A stretch of 64,000 nt of DNA from Conchocele bisecta (Eukaryota; Mollusca; Bivalvia; Lucinida; Thyasiridae): contig CM055265.1 in NCBI GenBank assembly GCA_029237695.1, positions 114,240,067 through 114,304,066 of the forward strand, read 5' to 3'. Shown piece by piece: positions 42,466-53,496 of this stretch. Both the position numbers and the translations under genes were made by a program. The stretch's first letter is position 1. The number at the start of each line of letters is the position of its first letter. The notes beneath the pieces are model-generated. The model saw nothing but the letters and a program-made list of their open reading frames with translations, made no database searches and was not told the DNA's origin.

Positions 42466-42725
42466 TGTATTTTCCTTATTTCTGAACCAAAGTATATGTT
42501 GTGACCACTCATTTGAACCGTCTCGGCCGCGCCAGATATTTTTTTCCAATCACGGCACTAACCTACTATTCTCTATCTATTTTCCTTATTTCTGAACCAA
42601 AGTATACGTCGGCGAGACGGTTCAAATGAGTGGTCACAACATATACTTCTGATGAGAAATAAAGAAATTCCTGAGCCTTGTCGGATATTTTTTTCCATTC
42701 ACGGCACTAACCTACTATTCTCTAT
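42466..42725. mobile_element. Family J palindrome with flank sequence copied into its apex
   Basis: J arms are 42490-42526 and 42609-42653. The ~80 bp between them (42531-42608) repeat 42421-42498 almost exactly, i.e. flanking F sequence plus the start of J has been re-copied into the hairpin tip. A third F-type piece follows (42667-42722). Confidence 0.55.
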
Positions 42726-42763
42726 TAGACAGGCCACAAATGCTAAAGACCACTGGTATACTC

Positions 42764-42945
42764 GCATATGAGACACGCCATGTGATTTTGTACCTAAAAA
42801 CATCTGCGATTTTTCATGAAATAAATTTACAGAAACTTTGATATTTTCTGTAAATGACATCGAACGATGACGGAATTTAATGTCGCATTTGCACATGTAG
42901 GACAAGTGCTTAGGTACAAAATCACATGGCGAGTCTCATAGCAGG
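42764..42945. mobile_element. MITE family M
   Basis: ATATGAGACACGCCATGTGA to CACATGGCGAGTCTCATA. Confidence 0.6.
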
Positions 42946-43139
42946 CCCTAGACAAGCAAAAGAACAGCTTGCATTTTCGATGAACTATGGTTATATTCTG
43001 GAGACGATCTTGCGAAAGCCGGAATCACGGGAGACCTACACGGAGCCGGTTTCAAATGCACAGTTGCAATTGTTTATCTAACGATTATGTCTGTGTCTGA
43101 TGTAAAGCAACAGCCATAATTATCTACCTGAATTACAAC
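42946..43139. other. No feature recognised
   Basis: Short unassigned stretch. Confidence 0.3.
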
Positions 43140-43378
43140 AGACTCACTTTAAACCGGACACCCTGGGGACTCCCGGTATATCCGGATTAGAGATACTGCT
43201 GTATTGCAGTGGAGCCTCTCTAAGCCGGACATGCATGTAACTACTCAACGACACGCGTCGGTGCTTTGCGATCATGAACAGACATCATCATCGCAGATAA
43301 ATGGAAAAGAAATATATCAAAATTAAGCACAACTGACTTATCTCTCTATGTGTTCGGTTTAGAGAGGTTCGACTGTAT
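43140..43378. mobile_element. Family G (pogo-like) elements
   Basis: A short inverted piece (43140-43203) followed by a fuller copy: GCAGTGGAGCCTCTCTAAGC, interior ATCATGAACAGACATCATCA, end GTTTAGAGAGGTTCGACTGTA. Confidence 0.5.
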
Positions 43379-43385
43379 ATATACT

Positions 43386-43582
43386 TTATGAGACAAGCCA
43401 TGTGATTTTGTACCTAAGAATACATGTATGTGCAATATCTCACGAAAAGAAATTACAAAATCACGATAATAATCTTATAGCAAATTTCGACGTCATTTAC
43501 AGAAAATACGACAGTTTCTGTAAATATTTTTCATGAAAATCGCACCTCTTCTTAGGCAAAAAGTTCTACTGCGTGTCTCATA
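43386..43582. mobile_element. MITE family M
   Basis: TTTATGAGACAAGCCATGTG to CTGCGTGTCTCATAT. Confidence 0.6.
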
Positions 43583-43602
43583 TGATAGCTGGGATAGCCT
43601 TA

Positions 43603-44164
43603 CTGTCTGTTCCACGTTTGGCTGCCAACGAATATTTGGCTATTAAACAAATTAAATCTACAAAAATATTTAAAAGTAAGTACTTACAAAAAGTCACCCT
43701 CCCCCAAAAAGATTATTTGATGAAATTCCATCAAATATTGATTTTATTGCGAAAAAACGATTTTCCTATGGGAATTTAACATGGGGAGTCAATTTCCAAA
43801 TTTTTTCGTTTTTTGATCCTGAAGAATCAAAAAACGATTTATTTTAGAAATTGACTCCGAAACCTGTCGAGATAGCTTGAAAATGATGTAACTTGGAAAA
43901 CAAGAGTTAGATTTTGAAAATCGGTCCACAAATAAAAAAAATATTTAAAAAAATCTAGTTTTAGCCCCCATGTTAAATTCCCATAGGAAAATCGTTTTTT
44001 CGCAATAAAATAAATATTTGATGGAATTTCATCAAATACATTTTTTTGGGGAGGGTGACTTTTTTGTTATTGATGAAAAAGTACTTACTTTTAAATATTT
44101 TTTAGATTTAATGTGTTTAATAGCCAAAAGTTCGTCGGCAGCAAAACGTGGAACAGACAGCAGT
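43603..44164. mobile_element. Family C' element, full-length
   Basis: ACTGTCTGTTCCACGTTTGG to AAACGTGGAACAGACAG, with paired blocks AGTCACCCTCCCC and CGATTTTCCTATGGGAATTT. Confidence 0.65.
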
Positions 44165-44177
44165 TAAAACAGTCAAT

Positions 44178-44642
44178 GTACAGTCGAACCTCCACGAACG
44201 GCGACCTCCCTACAACAAGACCATATATGTAACGGCCGCTATTTTATATCCCAAATGGATTATTTCCTCTATATCTAACCCATACACTGCTTAACACGAA
44301 AATTGTCAACCCTTACACTGCTTAACACGAAAATTTTCAACCCTTACACTGCTTAACACGAAAATTGTCATCTGCTGGACAGCAGATGACAATTTTCGTG
44401 TTAAGCACTGTAAGGGTTAGATATAGAGGAAATCATCCATTTGCCTTCTTTCGCAATAAAAACATGTTTTGACAGCACTTTAATGATCTAAAATGCTGTC
44501 AAAGCATGTATTTGATGAGAATTATCGAAACAAATAAATAAACAGCATACGACAAAATACAATTCAGTATTAACCTCCCTACAACAGCCACCCCTCTACA
44601 ACAGCCAGGTTTGCATCTTCCCATGGATGGCTGCACTGTATT
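44178..44642. mobile_element. Pogo-like element with internal triple repeat
   Basis: Ends ACAGTCGAACCTCCACGAAC and GATGGCTGCACTGTA. At 44275-44415 a 36-bp unit (CCCTTACACTGCTTAACACG) is repeated three times and then folds back on itself around ATCTGCTGGACAGCAGAT. A family U fragment lies at 44460-44510. Confidence 0.5.
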
Positions 44643-45141
44643 CAGACCACCATGAACATGTATTCTATTTTCTAGCATCATGATTCGTCAGGAACAGAGT
44701 TCAGGAGCACAGTTCAGACATGGAAGTACGTGACCAGCGTAGCTCCAGATCAGTTATAAACAAAATTGCTACCCCGCTCCATACTCTCGCGAGGGTAGCA
44801 ATTTAACCCAGTCTCTTTAATGTAACGCATGGAAGAGAAATCTTTTGCAATCGGTTATCCGGCGTGTTTGATATAACAAAGCTGATAATTGTTCACAACT
44901 TTTGTACTACCCCCTAAATCAGCCAGTTATCTGGATATAAAATTGAACAATCGTTTCTCTCGTTGTTCCACATTTCAGCAACACAAGTGTTCTGGTTGTT
45001 CGCAGGAACGGTTTAAGGACTATCCATAGCGCAGTTTGCGATAACTAGTAAACCCTGTAATGCCATTATTACGCACTCAGGAGATCTCCAGATGCATGTA
45101 ACGGCAAATTGGTGCCTATGTTACGGAGCCCGCAGGGGACA
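44643..45141. other. Mostly unassigned; family Z fragment and FB terminus
   Basis: 44760-44835 is inverted-homologous to 41579-41650. ACGGAGCCCGCAGGGGACAT (45122-45141) is a lone FB-type terminus directly abutting the next F element. No gene. Confidence 0.35.
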
Positions 45142-45465
45142 TAGAGAATAGTAGGTTAGTGCCGTGAATGGGAAAAAATATCCGGCAAGGCTCAATAAAT
45201 TCTTTATTTCTCATCAGAAGTATATGTTGTGACCACTCATTTGAACCGTCTCGCCGAGACAATTCAAATGAGTGGTAACAACATATACTTTTGTTCAGAA
45301 CTAAGGAAAATAGATAGAGAATAGTAGGTTAGTGTCGTGAATGGGAACAACTATCTGGCAAGGCTCAGGAAACGGGATGGGCGAGGCTCTGCCGAGCACA
45401 TCCAGTTTCCGTGCCGCGCCAGGTATTTTTCCCATTCACGGCACTAACCTACTATTCTATTTTTA
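45142..45465. mobile_element. Family F with an internal family J palindrome
   Basis: AGAGAATAGTAGGTTAGTGC at 45142 and again at about 45317. Between them is a J palindrome (45210-45292) flanked by TTCTTTATTTCTCATCAGA, mirroring the arrangement at 42.5-42.7 kb. Confidence 0.55.
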
Positions 45466-45832
45466 TCAGGTAAGTTGCCCTGTATTGACCGAATACGTAC
45501 TGACTGTTAACATATTGTTGTATCAGGCATTGACCTGATATCAACATCCGGGTTACAACAAAGTGAAAACTGACGTTCCATTGGTCGGTTGACGTCACGT
45601 GACGTTACCGAATGACGTCAGTGTAATGACGCAACGTAAACAAGTCCGCGTTCTTTCCATATAATACGACGTCATCTAATGTCATTTTCGAGCATAAAAC
45701 GTTACCTGATAAATAGAATACCAGGCTAGAGTATTTGATATAAAGTTTATCAGTCTCGGCTCGGAAACGGTAGGAATTCATCGGCAAGCCTCAATAATTC
45801 CTACGCATTTCCTAGCCTTGCCTGATGTTTCA
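45459..45832. mobile_element. Family R composite foldback
   Basis: Homologous to 18276-18685 in reverse: TTATCAGGTAAGTTGCCCTG, several TGACGTCA-type motifs (for example CGAATGACGTCAGTGTAATG, about 45609), then GGAAACGGTAGGAATTCATC. Confidence 0.5.
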
Positions 45833-45842
45833 CGGCACATAC

Positions 45843-46143
45843 GCTTCCCACGATATAACAATTCGTTCCCACCATATAACAATTCGTTCCCTCGAATAAA
45901 CAATTCGTTCCCACGAAATGATAGTTTGTTCCCTTAATTTAACAATTCGTTCCCACGAAATAACAATTCGTTCCCGTCCCTCAATTTAACAATTCGTTCC
46001 CTCGAATTAACAATTCGTTCCCGTAGGAACGAATTATTATTTCGTGGGAACGAATTGTTAAATTGAGGGAACGAATTGTTAACTCGTGGGAACGAATTGT
46101 CAAATTGGGGGAACGAATTATACGGCCCCTGCGGGGCTCCGTA
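45843..46143. mobile_element. FB-family foldback element (FB6)
   Basis: Left arm ATTCGTTCCC-type 21-mers to about 46024, right arm reverse complement to GAATTATACGGCCCCTGCGG and the GGGGCTCCGTAG terminus. The minus-strand open frame inside is a repeat by-product. Confidence 0.7.
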
Positions 46144-46208
46144 GAGACGGGATACAATTATGAACTTTTGAGAGAACAAAAACTCCTATTTTCTTCATTT
46201 CACCTCGA

Positions 46209-46271
46209 CAGTATATGTTGTTACCACTCGTTTAAACCGTCTCGATGAGTAGTAGTAACAACATATACTTT
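46209..46271. mobile_element. Family J palindrome, shortened
   Basis: ACAGTATATGTTGTTACCAC pairs with AGTAACAACATATACTTTT; part of the right arm is lost. Confidence 0.55.
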
Positions 46272-46584
46272 TATGGAGAAAACACACAATCGTGATGTTT
46301 TTAAAAAATAAAATATCGCTTCATTACAATGTAGCATGAAATTGGTTAATACATACATGCACACGGTGGCACATCTCTCTCTAACCAGGCTAGCATGTGT
46401 TAATGGATTTCGTTGTCAAATATATACAATGTACAACGTTGGTTCATGATTAAAAACACACAACGCGCGTATAAAAGTGTTCATGTAGCTGAATTGCGAT
46501 GCTACCTTTCTATGCAGGACAGCCAATGGATGTCTAAAGATGTCCGGTTTAGAGATGTTTTGTTTATAATTATTTGCTTATATA
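46272..46584. other. No feature recognised
   Basis: A G-like GATGTCCGGTTTAGAGATGT at about 46536-46555; otherwise unassigned. Confidence 0.3.
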
Positions 46585-47129
46585 AAGGTACATGCCCACT
46601 CAGTAGGCACACCATGTTGTTTAAATATTAATTAAATAAGTGTATAATTGTGTCACTATTCCACAAGTTCTGAATATTACGATTGCCCGCAAAACAGATA
46701 TAATCATTTAGTAATATTTAGTTTACTGATAGTGACTCGCGGTGGTATCAGGCTATTTTCCGGCATATGCAAATGAGGCATCATATTTTTTAATTATTTA
46801 TACTAATTAAATTCGTCACCTGAATAAATTATATTTTCGACATATTATAAAGTATAATATACAGAGAATAAATAGTAATGTCCCTTAACATTTTAAGGAA
46901 ACACGGTTATCGCACATTATATCAGTGTGTAAATTTACGTCTGATATAAATTGTATCATACTGCCAATCAATACGTGGGGAAATGGTGAATTAATGTAGT
47001 TTATTTTGCCAGAAAATGTCTCTGGTATACAGTGGGGTCAGTCTGTAAGTGCACACACGAACGAACACGACAGGTTGGAACCAAACTGTCGTGTTCGTTC
47101 GTGTGTGCACTTACACGCTGACCCCACTG
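46585..47129. mobile_element. Family E element abutting the third H palindrome
   Basis: E begins AAAGGTACATGCCCACTCAG and runs to about 47027. At 47030-47129 is the third exact 100-bp family H palindrome, flanked by TA; its centre is inverted relative to copies 1 and 2 (GGAACC rather than GGTTCC). Confidence 0.65.
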
Positions 47130-47446
47130 TATATCAATCAATCGCTCCAATTTATGTGATAAATTTCTCAAAAGCATGCGTTATATTCAGGAATACTATA
47201 TCAGAATATGTGATAAACAGGGGAGATAACTTGGTTATGCATTCTCGCTATACCAGGAAGGAAAACTGATGAAATAAAATTATATATTATTGTGAATTAT
47301 CATCCTATACCATATTTACTATATTTAGCAGGCACTCCTTTAAAAATATATTATACAAATATATATAAGTATATGTACAAATAAATCAATAACCGTCGAT
47401 TGCAGCAAAGAAAACTAACATTTGTAACACTACATGTACTGTCTGT
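47130..47446. other. No feature recognised
   Basis: AT-rich with ATATATAAGTATATGTA; no gene. Confidence 0.3.
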
Positions 47447-47969
47447 TTCACGAAAGCTGCCAAAATATTACGTCTATAGAAACAATTCAAAAACAATATT
47501 TGTTTCAATAATGTGGAATTAAAGAAAAATTTAAGAATGAGCCTTCTTTTTATTTCGTGAAAATTGGTCAAATATTGATTTTATTACGAAAAATTGATTT
47601 GTCAATGGGAATTTAGCAAAGGGAAAGGAGGTAGAGAAGCTATGGGAAGAGTCTGAATAAATTTGGAAATTGACTCCAAAACCTGGCTAGATGATCGAAC
47701 TAAGAAAACAAAAGTTGAATTTTGAAAATCGGTCCAGTATTTCTGAAATTCAAAAAATTTCCCCATGTTAAATCCCCATAGACATGGGGATTTAACATGG
47801 GGAAATGTTTTTTTCTCAATAAAATCAATATTTGACCAAATTTCACGAACTAAAAAGAAGGCTCATTTTTAATTTTTCCTTCAATTGAATATTATAGAAA
47901 AAAACATTGTTTTTGAATTGTTTATATAGCCGTAAAATTTGGGCAGCTTTCGTGAAACAGACAGTAACT
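47447..47969. mobile_element. Family C element, full-length
   Basis: CTGTCTGTTTCACGAAAGCT to GCAGCTTTCGTGAAACAGAC, flanked by TA. Central inversion CCCCATGTTAAATCCCCATA / complement. Confidence 0.7.
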
Positions 47970-48278
47970 ATGTTTCACTATTATAAACATTTTCTTTAAT
48001 ATTTCAGGACACGTGTTCAGGCGACTCATACGTACAATTTAATTTAGAAATAAGAAACAAATCTATAACTTAAATAGCTGTTGGCAATCTGTTTCATCGT
48101 TTTCTGCTCATACCTTAGACCCAGTGACATTAAGGTTACAGCTTCTTGATTTTCTGAACATAAACGGATATACGAGAAGAGACACATCCTTGCGTTTCAC
48201 TTGAGTCGGTAATTCCTATAAGAGTTATTGAATCGTGTCGAACTAAGAATAAGAAATGCTTCAAGGCTACAACGAATC
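47970..48278. other. No feature recognised
   Basis: No supported gene or repeat. Confidence 0.3.
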
Positions 48279-48523
48279 TGGGGCCCGTTTCACTAAGCTT
48301 CTTACGACTAAAATGTTCGTAAGTGCAAATTTAAGATCGTCTGGAAATTTACATTAATGAATTTACATTTATTGAGCATAGGCTGCATATGCAGCCTATG
48401 CTCAATAAATGTAAATCCATTAATTATTTACAAGAAAACATTGTTAATGTGAAATTTACAGACTATCATAATTTTGCACTTACGAACATTTCAGTCGTAC
48501 GAAGTTTAGTGAAACGGGCCCCT
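48279..48523. mobile_element. MITE family A, full-length
   Basis: GGGGCCCGTTTCACTAAGCT to GTGAAACGGGCCCC; perfect central palindrome. Confidence 0.75.
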
Positions 48524-48596
48524 TGTGTACACCAAGATGACTGAGATTGCAACAGTATGCGATGTATTATATCATACTCACAATAGACTATTTTGG

Positions 48597-48901
48597 TGCC
48601 GATTACATCAAAATTGCAAAGTATACTTATCTAGCAAAGTATACTTTGAGGGAGTAATCATTTATTTTTCCCGAAATGCATTATTTCATATAAAACTAAC
48701 CACTGCATATATTTGATGATTAAAAGTATGCATACTTATTATATTGAATGTATTACATTATCACAGCCAAAATGGCTGTGATAATGTTATAAACTAAGTA
48801 TAATAAAAATTCATAAATGTATCCTTAAATTGAAAATGTCTCCCTCAAAGTATACTTTGCTAGATAAGTATACTTTGCAATGTTGGTGAAATAGGCTACA
48901 G
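48597..48901. mobile_element. MITE family B, full-length
   Basis: GTGCCGATTACATCAAAATT to GGTGAAATAGGCTACAG; centre CACAGCCAAAATGGCTGTG. Confidence 0.7.
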
Positions 48902-48934
48902 ATGTCATATACACGTATCCTACATGTATGACCC

Positions 48935-49325
48935 TTATGAAGCAAATGAAGGGGTCAGTGAAAGAAAGTGGCTACATTTGATGGCATTAGCCACTCTATT
49001 CCACTGGCCTATTCAAATATCTTTAAAACCAATGATAGTTTTCTATGAAGTATAGCCTTAAGCAAGTATCTGAATTCGTCAATTCGCGAAGACAGCCACA
49101 TATGGGACACGCCATGTGATTTTGTACCTTCGGACATCTGCGTAATTAACTAAGCACTTCTACAAAATTTACAATATTTTAATTAAAAAAGGCGTCAATA
49201 TAATTCCGCATGTACTCTGAATATTTTGTGAACTTTTGACTTAATTTACGAAAATTATTGTAAATTGTGTAAACGTATTTAATGAAATTACGCAAAGTAC
49301 CAAATCCCATGGCGTGTCTCATAAT
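48935..49325. mobile_element. Q-like inverted repeat and family M element
   Basis: 48935-49015 has GGGGTCAGTGAAAGAAAGTG and a partly complementary CATTAGCCACTCTATTCCAC. 49092-49323 is family M (CATATGGGACACGCCATGTG to ATGGCGTGTCTCATA). Confidence 0.5.
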
Positions 49326-49339
49326 AATGTGGCTGTGAC

Positions 49340-49520
49340 TTAAAATAATGGGGCTTGTGAGTCTGATACAGGATATGCACTGTTCTCCATTCCTTCAACG
49401 AAACATGCGTCATGTTGCAGCCAACACGGAACATATAACATTATCAGGGCTACAGGAGTGTGCTATTTGATCAGGAGCTACACTGGTCACAAACACCATC
49501 AGCCACATTTCTCCCTTCAC
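49340..49520. mobile_element. Family K long form
   Basis: ATTCCTTCAACGAAACATGC and GATCAGGAGCTACACTGGTC with a CATCAGCCACATTTCTCCC tail, as at 13.5 kb. Confidence 0.45.
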
Positions 49521-50045
49521 AGACATATAACACACATGTCATGATACGCATCAATCATGTCTTTTTACTGCGTGTTTTACGTGCCTGACACACATCTTAC
49601 AGGTCGTAATATTCAAATCCATCACCATCCACACAGACTAGCTTCCATTTCGGCTGCTATCTGAGAAAACCGGGCTTATTGAAACCCCGGCATAAGCCAA
49701 GGGGTATATAGTGTACGTATATTCGTCCGCCATTCCGTTTAACCGTCTGTCAGTTTCACGTCCGTTCATCCGTTCGTCTATCTCGAAAATTTGCGTTAAA
49801 GTTTTCGCGTACACATTATATCTCCAACCGTAAGTCGGTTTGACTTGAAGCTTTATATATCTCTTTATCATCATCCATATTGTTATTCTATAGCCCACCC
49901 ATATACTATGAAAATGTTAGTTGGTCGGACCTGGTGGCGACCGGGGGTATCCATGAGCGCCTGGTCACATCTACAAACATGTACACTGGCTTCAACGACA
50001 TCTGCTCTCTGGCATAAACGGGCTTATTGTCGCTCCAGCCGGTAA
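49521..50045. mobile_element. Family Y repeat
   Basis: From about 49650: CCCGGCATAAGCCAAGGGGT, then TTCGTCCGCCATTCCGTT, CTCCAACCGTAAGTCGGTTT and GGCGACCGGGGGTATCCATG; matched in part at 17.95-18.19 kb. No coding capacity. Confidence 0.4.
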
Positions 50046-50064
50046 CTGTAGCAGATGTATGATA

Positions 50065-50150
50065 TTTGCGACCAGCGTAGACCCTGATCAGCCTGCGCAT
50101 CCGCGCAGTCTGACCAGGGTCTACACTGTTCGCCATTCAGTCAGTAAACC
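50065..50150. mobile_element. Family K hairpin
   Basis: GCGACCAGCGTAGACCCTGA and its complement around GCGCATCCGCGC. Confidence 0.6.
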
Positions 50151-50163
50151 ACCAAACACGTTA

Positions 50164-51044
50164 CTGTCTGTTTCACGAAAGCTGCCGAAATTTTACGGCT
50201 ATATAAACAATGCAAAAACAATATTTATTTCGATAATATTAAATTAAAGCAACATTTAAGAATGATAACGGTGTTTATTAAAAATAATATACATGCATAT
50301 ATGCATCAAAATACATATAAAGTAACGGTGAATAAGGATTAGAAAACAAGCTCACAGAGCTTATGTGAATTCTTCTCCTGGAGTAAAGCATCAGTTTTGT
50401 TTTTTTAGTTAGATCATTTCCAAGCTACATGTATCTAGCCAGGTTTCGGAGTTAATTTCCATTTTGTTTTAAGCCCAACAGCTCCTCCACTTCATTTCCC
50501 TCATGTTAAATCCCCATAGACAAATAATTCCAGCACAAAAATATTTACACAATTCCCTAACATTTTATTGGCCTGTAGCAAGTCTCTGTCCAAAATTTAC
50601 ATCCTAGTAAACTCCCACGCCGAACTACTTTCCGTAACCGTGAGGCGCAGTTAAAATAATTCTTAAGAAAACGGAAAATAAACACATTTTCTTGATGAAT
50701 TTACTTCAAATGCTGGAATTATAAGGAATGAATGGCATTTTTGTGGAATTTATCGGGGATATAAACTTGGAAAAGTCGCAGGAATACTGGACGAGGCCTT
50801 CCGGCCTTCGTCCAGTATTCCCGCGACTTTTCCAAGTTTATACCCCGATAAATTCCACAAAAAGGCCGTTCATTTCTATAATAAATGTTTCGTAATGAAA
50901 TCAATACTTGACAAAATTTCACGAAATAAAAAGAAGTCTCAATCTTAAAGTTTGATACAATTTAATATTATGGAAAAAAACTAATGTTTTTGCATTGTTT
51001 ATATGGCCGTAAAATTTGGACAGGTTTCATGAAACAGACCGTAG
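50164..51044. mobile_element. Family C interrupted by family D
   Basis: C halves are 50164-50523 and 50885-51044 (CTGTCTGTTTCACGAAAGCT; TTTCATGAAACAGACCGTA). A complete D element lies between (50524-50884), with its hairpin GGACGAGGCCTTCCGGCCTT. Confidence 0.65.
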
Positions 51045-51099
51045 TCAGATGTCAAACAAATACTGCGGTTGTGTGCATTCAGGTGGACTCAGAAACTAC

Positions 51100-51425
51100 G
51101 GTATATTCCACGTTTTTCTGCCGACTTCTTTTGACATTCAGTCTGAAAAGTATTTAAATATACAGTGGAACGTCTTCTAAACCGGAAACCCTTGGAGGTC
51201 GCCAGGGTGTCCGGTTTAGAGAGGTACCACTGTAAAACAGACAAATGACTACTTTAAGACACGTGTGGGTGTTTTGTGATCATGAACAATCAGTATCATC
51301 AGAGATAAATGGTAATGAAACGTATCAAAAGTAAGCACCACTCACTTGTCTCTATGTCCGGTTTAGAGATGTTCCACTGTAAGTATCGTTTCAACAATAA
51401 CAAAAAAAGTCACCAGCTACATAGA
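51100..51425. mobile_element. C' fragment with family G insertions
   Basis: TCCACGTTTTTCTGCCGACT (C') is cut by a G palindrome at 51164-51234 and a second G end at about 51339-51381. C' resumes with AAAAAAAGTCACC at about 51401. Confidence 0.45.
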
Positions 51426-51688
51426 GAATAGTAGGTTAGTGCCGTGAATTGGAAAAAAATATCTGGCAAGGCTCAGGAAACGGGATGGGCGAGGCTCTGC
51501 CGAGCACATCCCGTTTCTGTGCCGCGCCAGATATTTTTTCCCATTCACGGCACTCGCCTACTATTCTATTTATCCCGTCAACACCTACAAATGGCTGTAA
51601 AATGCAAAAATTGTATTGACTGGATATCAAAAATGTTTCACGGCACCGTGTTTCACGGCACATATGCACTGTGTTGACGGGATAGATT
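51423..51688. mobile_element. Family F element
   Basis: AGAGAATAGTAGGTTAGTGC, a hairpin CGGGATGGGCGAGGCTCTGC / complement, then ATCCCGTCAACACC and TGTTGACGGGATA. Confidence 0.65.
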
Positions 51689-52072
51689 ATTCTTTAGATG
51701 GAATTCCCCAAAATATTTATTTTATTGCGAAAGAACAAATTTCCTATGGGCATTTAAAATGGAGTAACACTGGTTGCTAATGCAATACACCGAGTTTTCA
51801 TTATTTCAGAGTGTGGCATATTTCTCGCCGTTTTCATAATTGCGAACAATTGGAATGATCCGGAAATAGGCCGCGAGTAGGAACGTACATGCAGAGAAAA
51901 TATATTGTGATAAAACATGTACTTAGCAAAAATCTTACTCCCGCTGTTTGATAAATTGTAACGTTAAGATAGATAGCAGCAGTTGCTATTCTGAAACATA
52001 TATAGGACCCAGCTCATATGAGAAAACAGGCAAGTTCGTTAAAATAAAATAGTAGCTTCTGAAATATACATA
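51689..52072. other. C' remnant, then unassigned
   Basis: 51690-51770 carries TTATTTTATTGCGAAAGAAC, a C' interior. The rest has no recognised feature. Confidence 0.35.
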
Positions 52073-52387
52073 CAGGGGCGGATCCAGCATTTGGGGAACG
52101 GGGGTGGGGGTGGGGGGGGGGGGGGGTTGTCTAGTTGCAAAGGTAACTCTTGCAATTACTCCCGTACCGTCCGTACGGACGGTACGTGAGTAATTGCAAG
52201 AGTTACCGTTCGCAACTAGGCGGTTGTCCTATTTTCGAGCTCATCAAAATGCACTTTTCTGTGTGTTTTACGGCATTTAAATTCAGACTCCAACTGGTGG
52301 CAAACTGTGATCTCTATGTAAACTCCATGGCTGAACGGGGGGGGGGAACGTAACTCCGAACCCCCCCCCCCTCCAGATCCGCTCCTG
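52073..52387. mobile_element. hAT-like small element with a nested V palindrome
   Basis: Termini CAGGGGCGGATCCAG and the complement of CCAGATCCGCTCCTG. ACATA borders both ends, shorter than the 8 bp typical of hAT. It includes long G and C runs (about 52092-52126 and 52337-52372) and a family V palindrome at 52131-52222. The CAGGGGCGGAT terminus is common among hAT-type elements; assignment is tentative. Confidence 0.5.
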
Positions 52388-52633
52388 ACATATGATTCTG
52401 AAGCAAGCATAGGACCGAGCTTATATGAGCAACGGACAGAGTTCTTTAAAATAGTAGCAACTGCGATGCTAAAACGTACATAGGATTCTGATAGGTGAAC
52501 ACATATAGGTGATACAATGTAAATAACTCGTCCATAGCATGATGCGCTTTGAAAGCAATAAATGTAATCTGATATGTTTGCTATGCATCATCGTTTCTTA
52601 TGAAAGCAGAAAACTCATGTAATAAACTAATAT
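52388..52633. other. Mostly unassigned
   Basis: A family T-like trace near 52560-52630 (TCGTTTCTTATGAAAGCAGA). No gene. Confidence 0.3.
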
Positions 52634-53139
52634 TAAAGGTACATGCCCACTCAGTAGGCACGAAATATTATTTCTATCAGAGACATCCTCAGAGACATTT
52701 TCTGGCAAAATAAATATGCATTCACCATTATCCCACCTATTGATTGGCATTATTATACATTTTATATCAGACGCAAATTTCCACATTGACATCAGGGGCG
52801 ATAACCGTGTTTCCTTAAAATGTTAACCGACATTACTATTTATTCCCTGTATTTATTGTTTGATGTGCAATGATCATACTTTATAATGTGTCGAAATAAT
52901 TATTTTTTCAGGTGACACATTTAATTAGTATAGATGACTAAAACATATCATGCCTCATTTGCGCATGAAAATAGCCTGATACCACAGCGCGTCACCATCG
53001 GTAAAATAAATATTACTAAATTATTATATCTGTATAGTGGGCACTCTTAATTTTTAGAACTGGTGGAATAGCGATATAATTATACACTTATTTAATTCCT
53101 AAAAAAACATGTTGTGCCTTCTGGTGGGGTATGTACCTT
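52634..53139. mobile_element. Family E element, full-length
   Basis: AAAGGTACATGCCCACTCAG to TGGTGGGGTATGTACCTT; same interior as 39.1-39.6 kb in the same orientation. Confidence 0.65.
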
Positions 53140-53154
53140 AAATCATGATCATTT

Positions 53155-53455
53155 TATAATTCCAGCACAAAAATATTTACACAATTCCCTAACATTTGAT
53201 TGGCCCGTAGCAAGTCTCTGTCCAAAAAATGTATATCCCAGTAAACTCCCACGCCGAACTACTTTCCGTAACCGTGAGACGCAGTTAAAATAATTCTTAA
53301 GAAAACGGAAAATAAACACATTTTCTTGATGAATTTATGTCAAATGCTGGAATTATAAGGAATGAATGGCATTTTTGTGGAATTTATCGGGGATATAAAC
53401 TTGGAAAAGTCGCGGGAATACTGGACGAAGGCCGGAAACATTCATTCCTATAATG
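53155..53455. mobile_element. Family D, hairpin right arm deleted
   Basis: TATAATTCCAGCACAAAAAT to AACATTCATTCCTATAAT; the second half of the terminal hairpin is missing after GGACGAAGGCCGGAA. Confidence 0.6.
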
Positions 53456-53496
53456 AAAGATCATGTATACACAACTTGTAATGTATTTGGATACTG

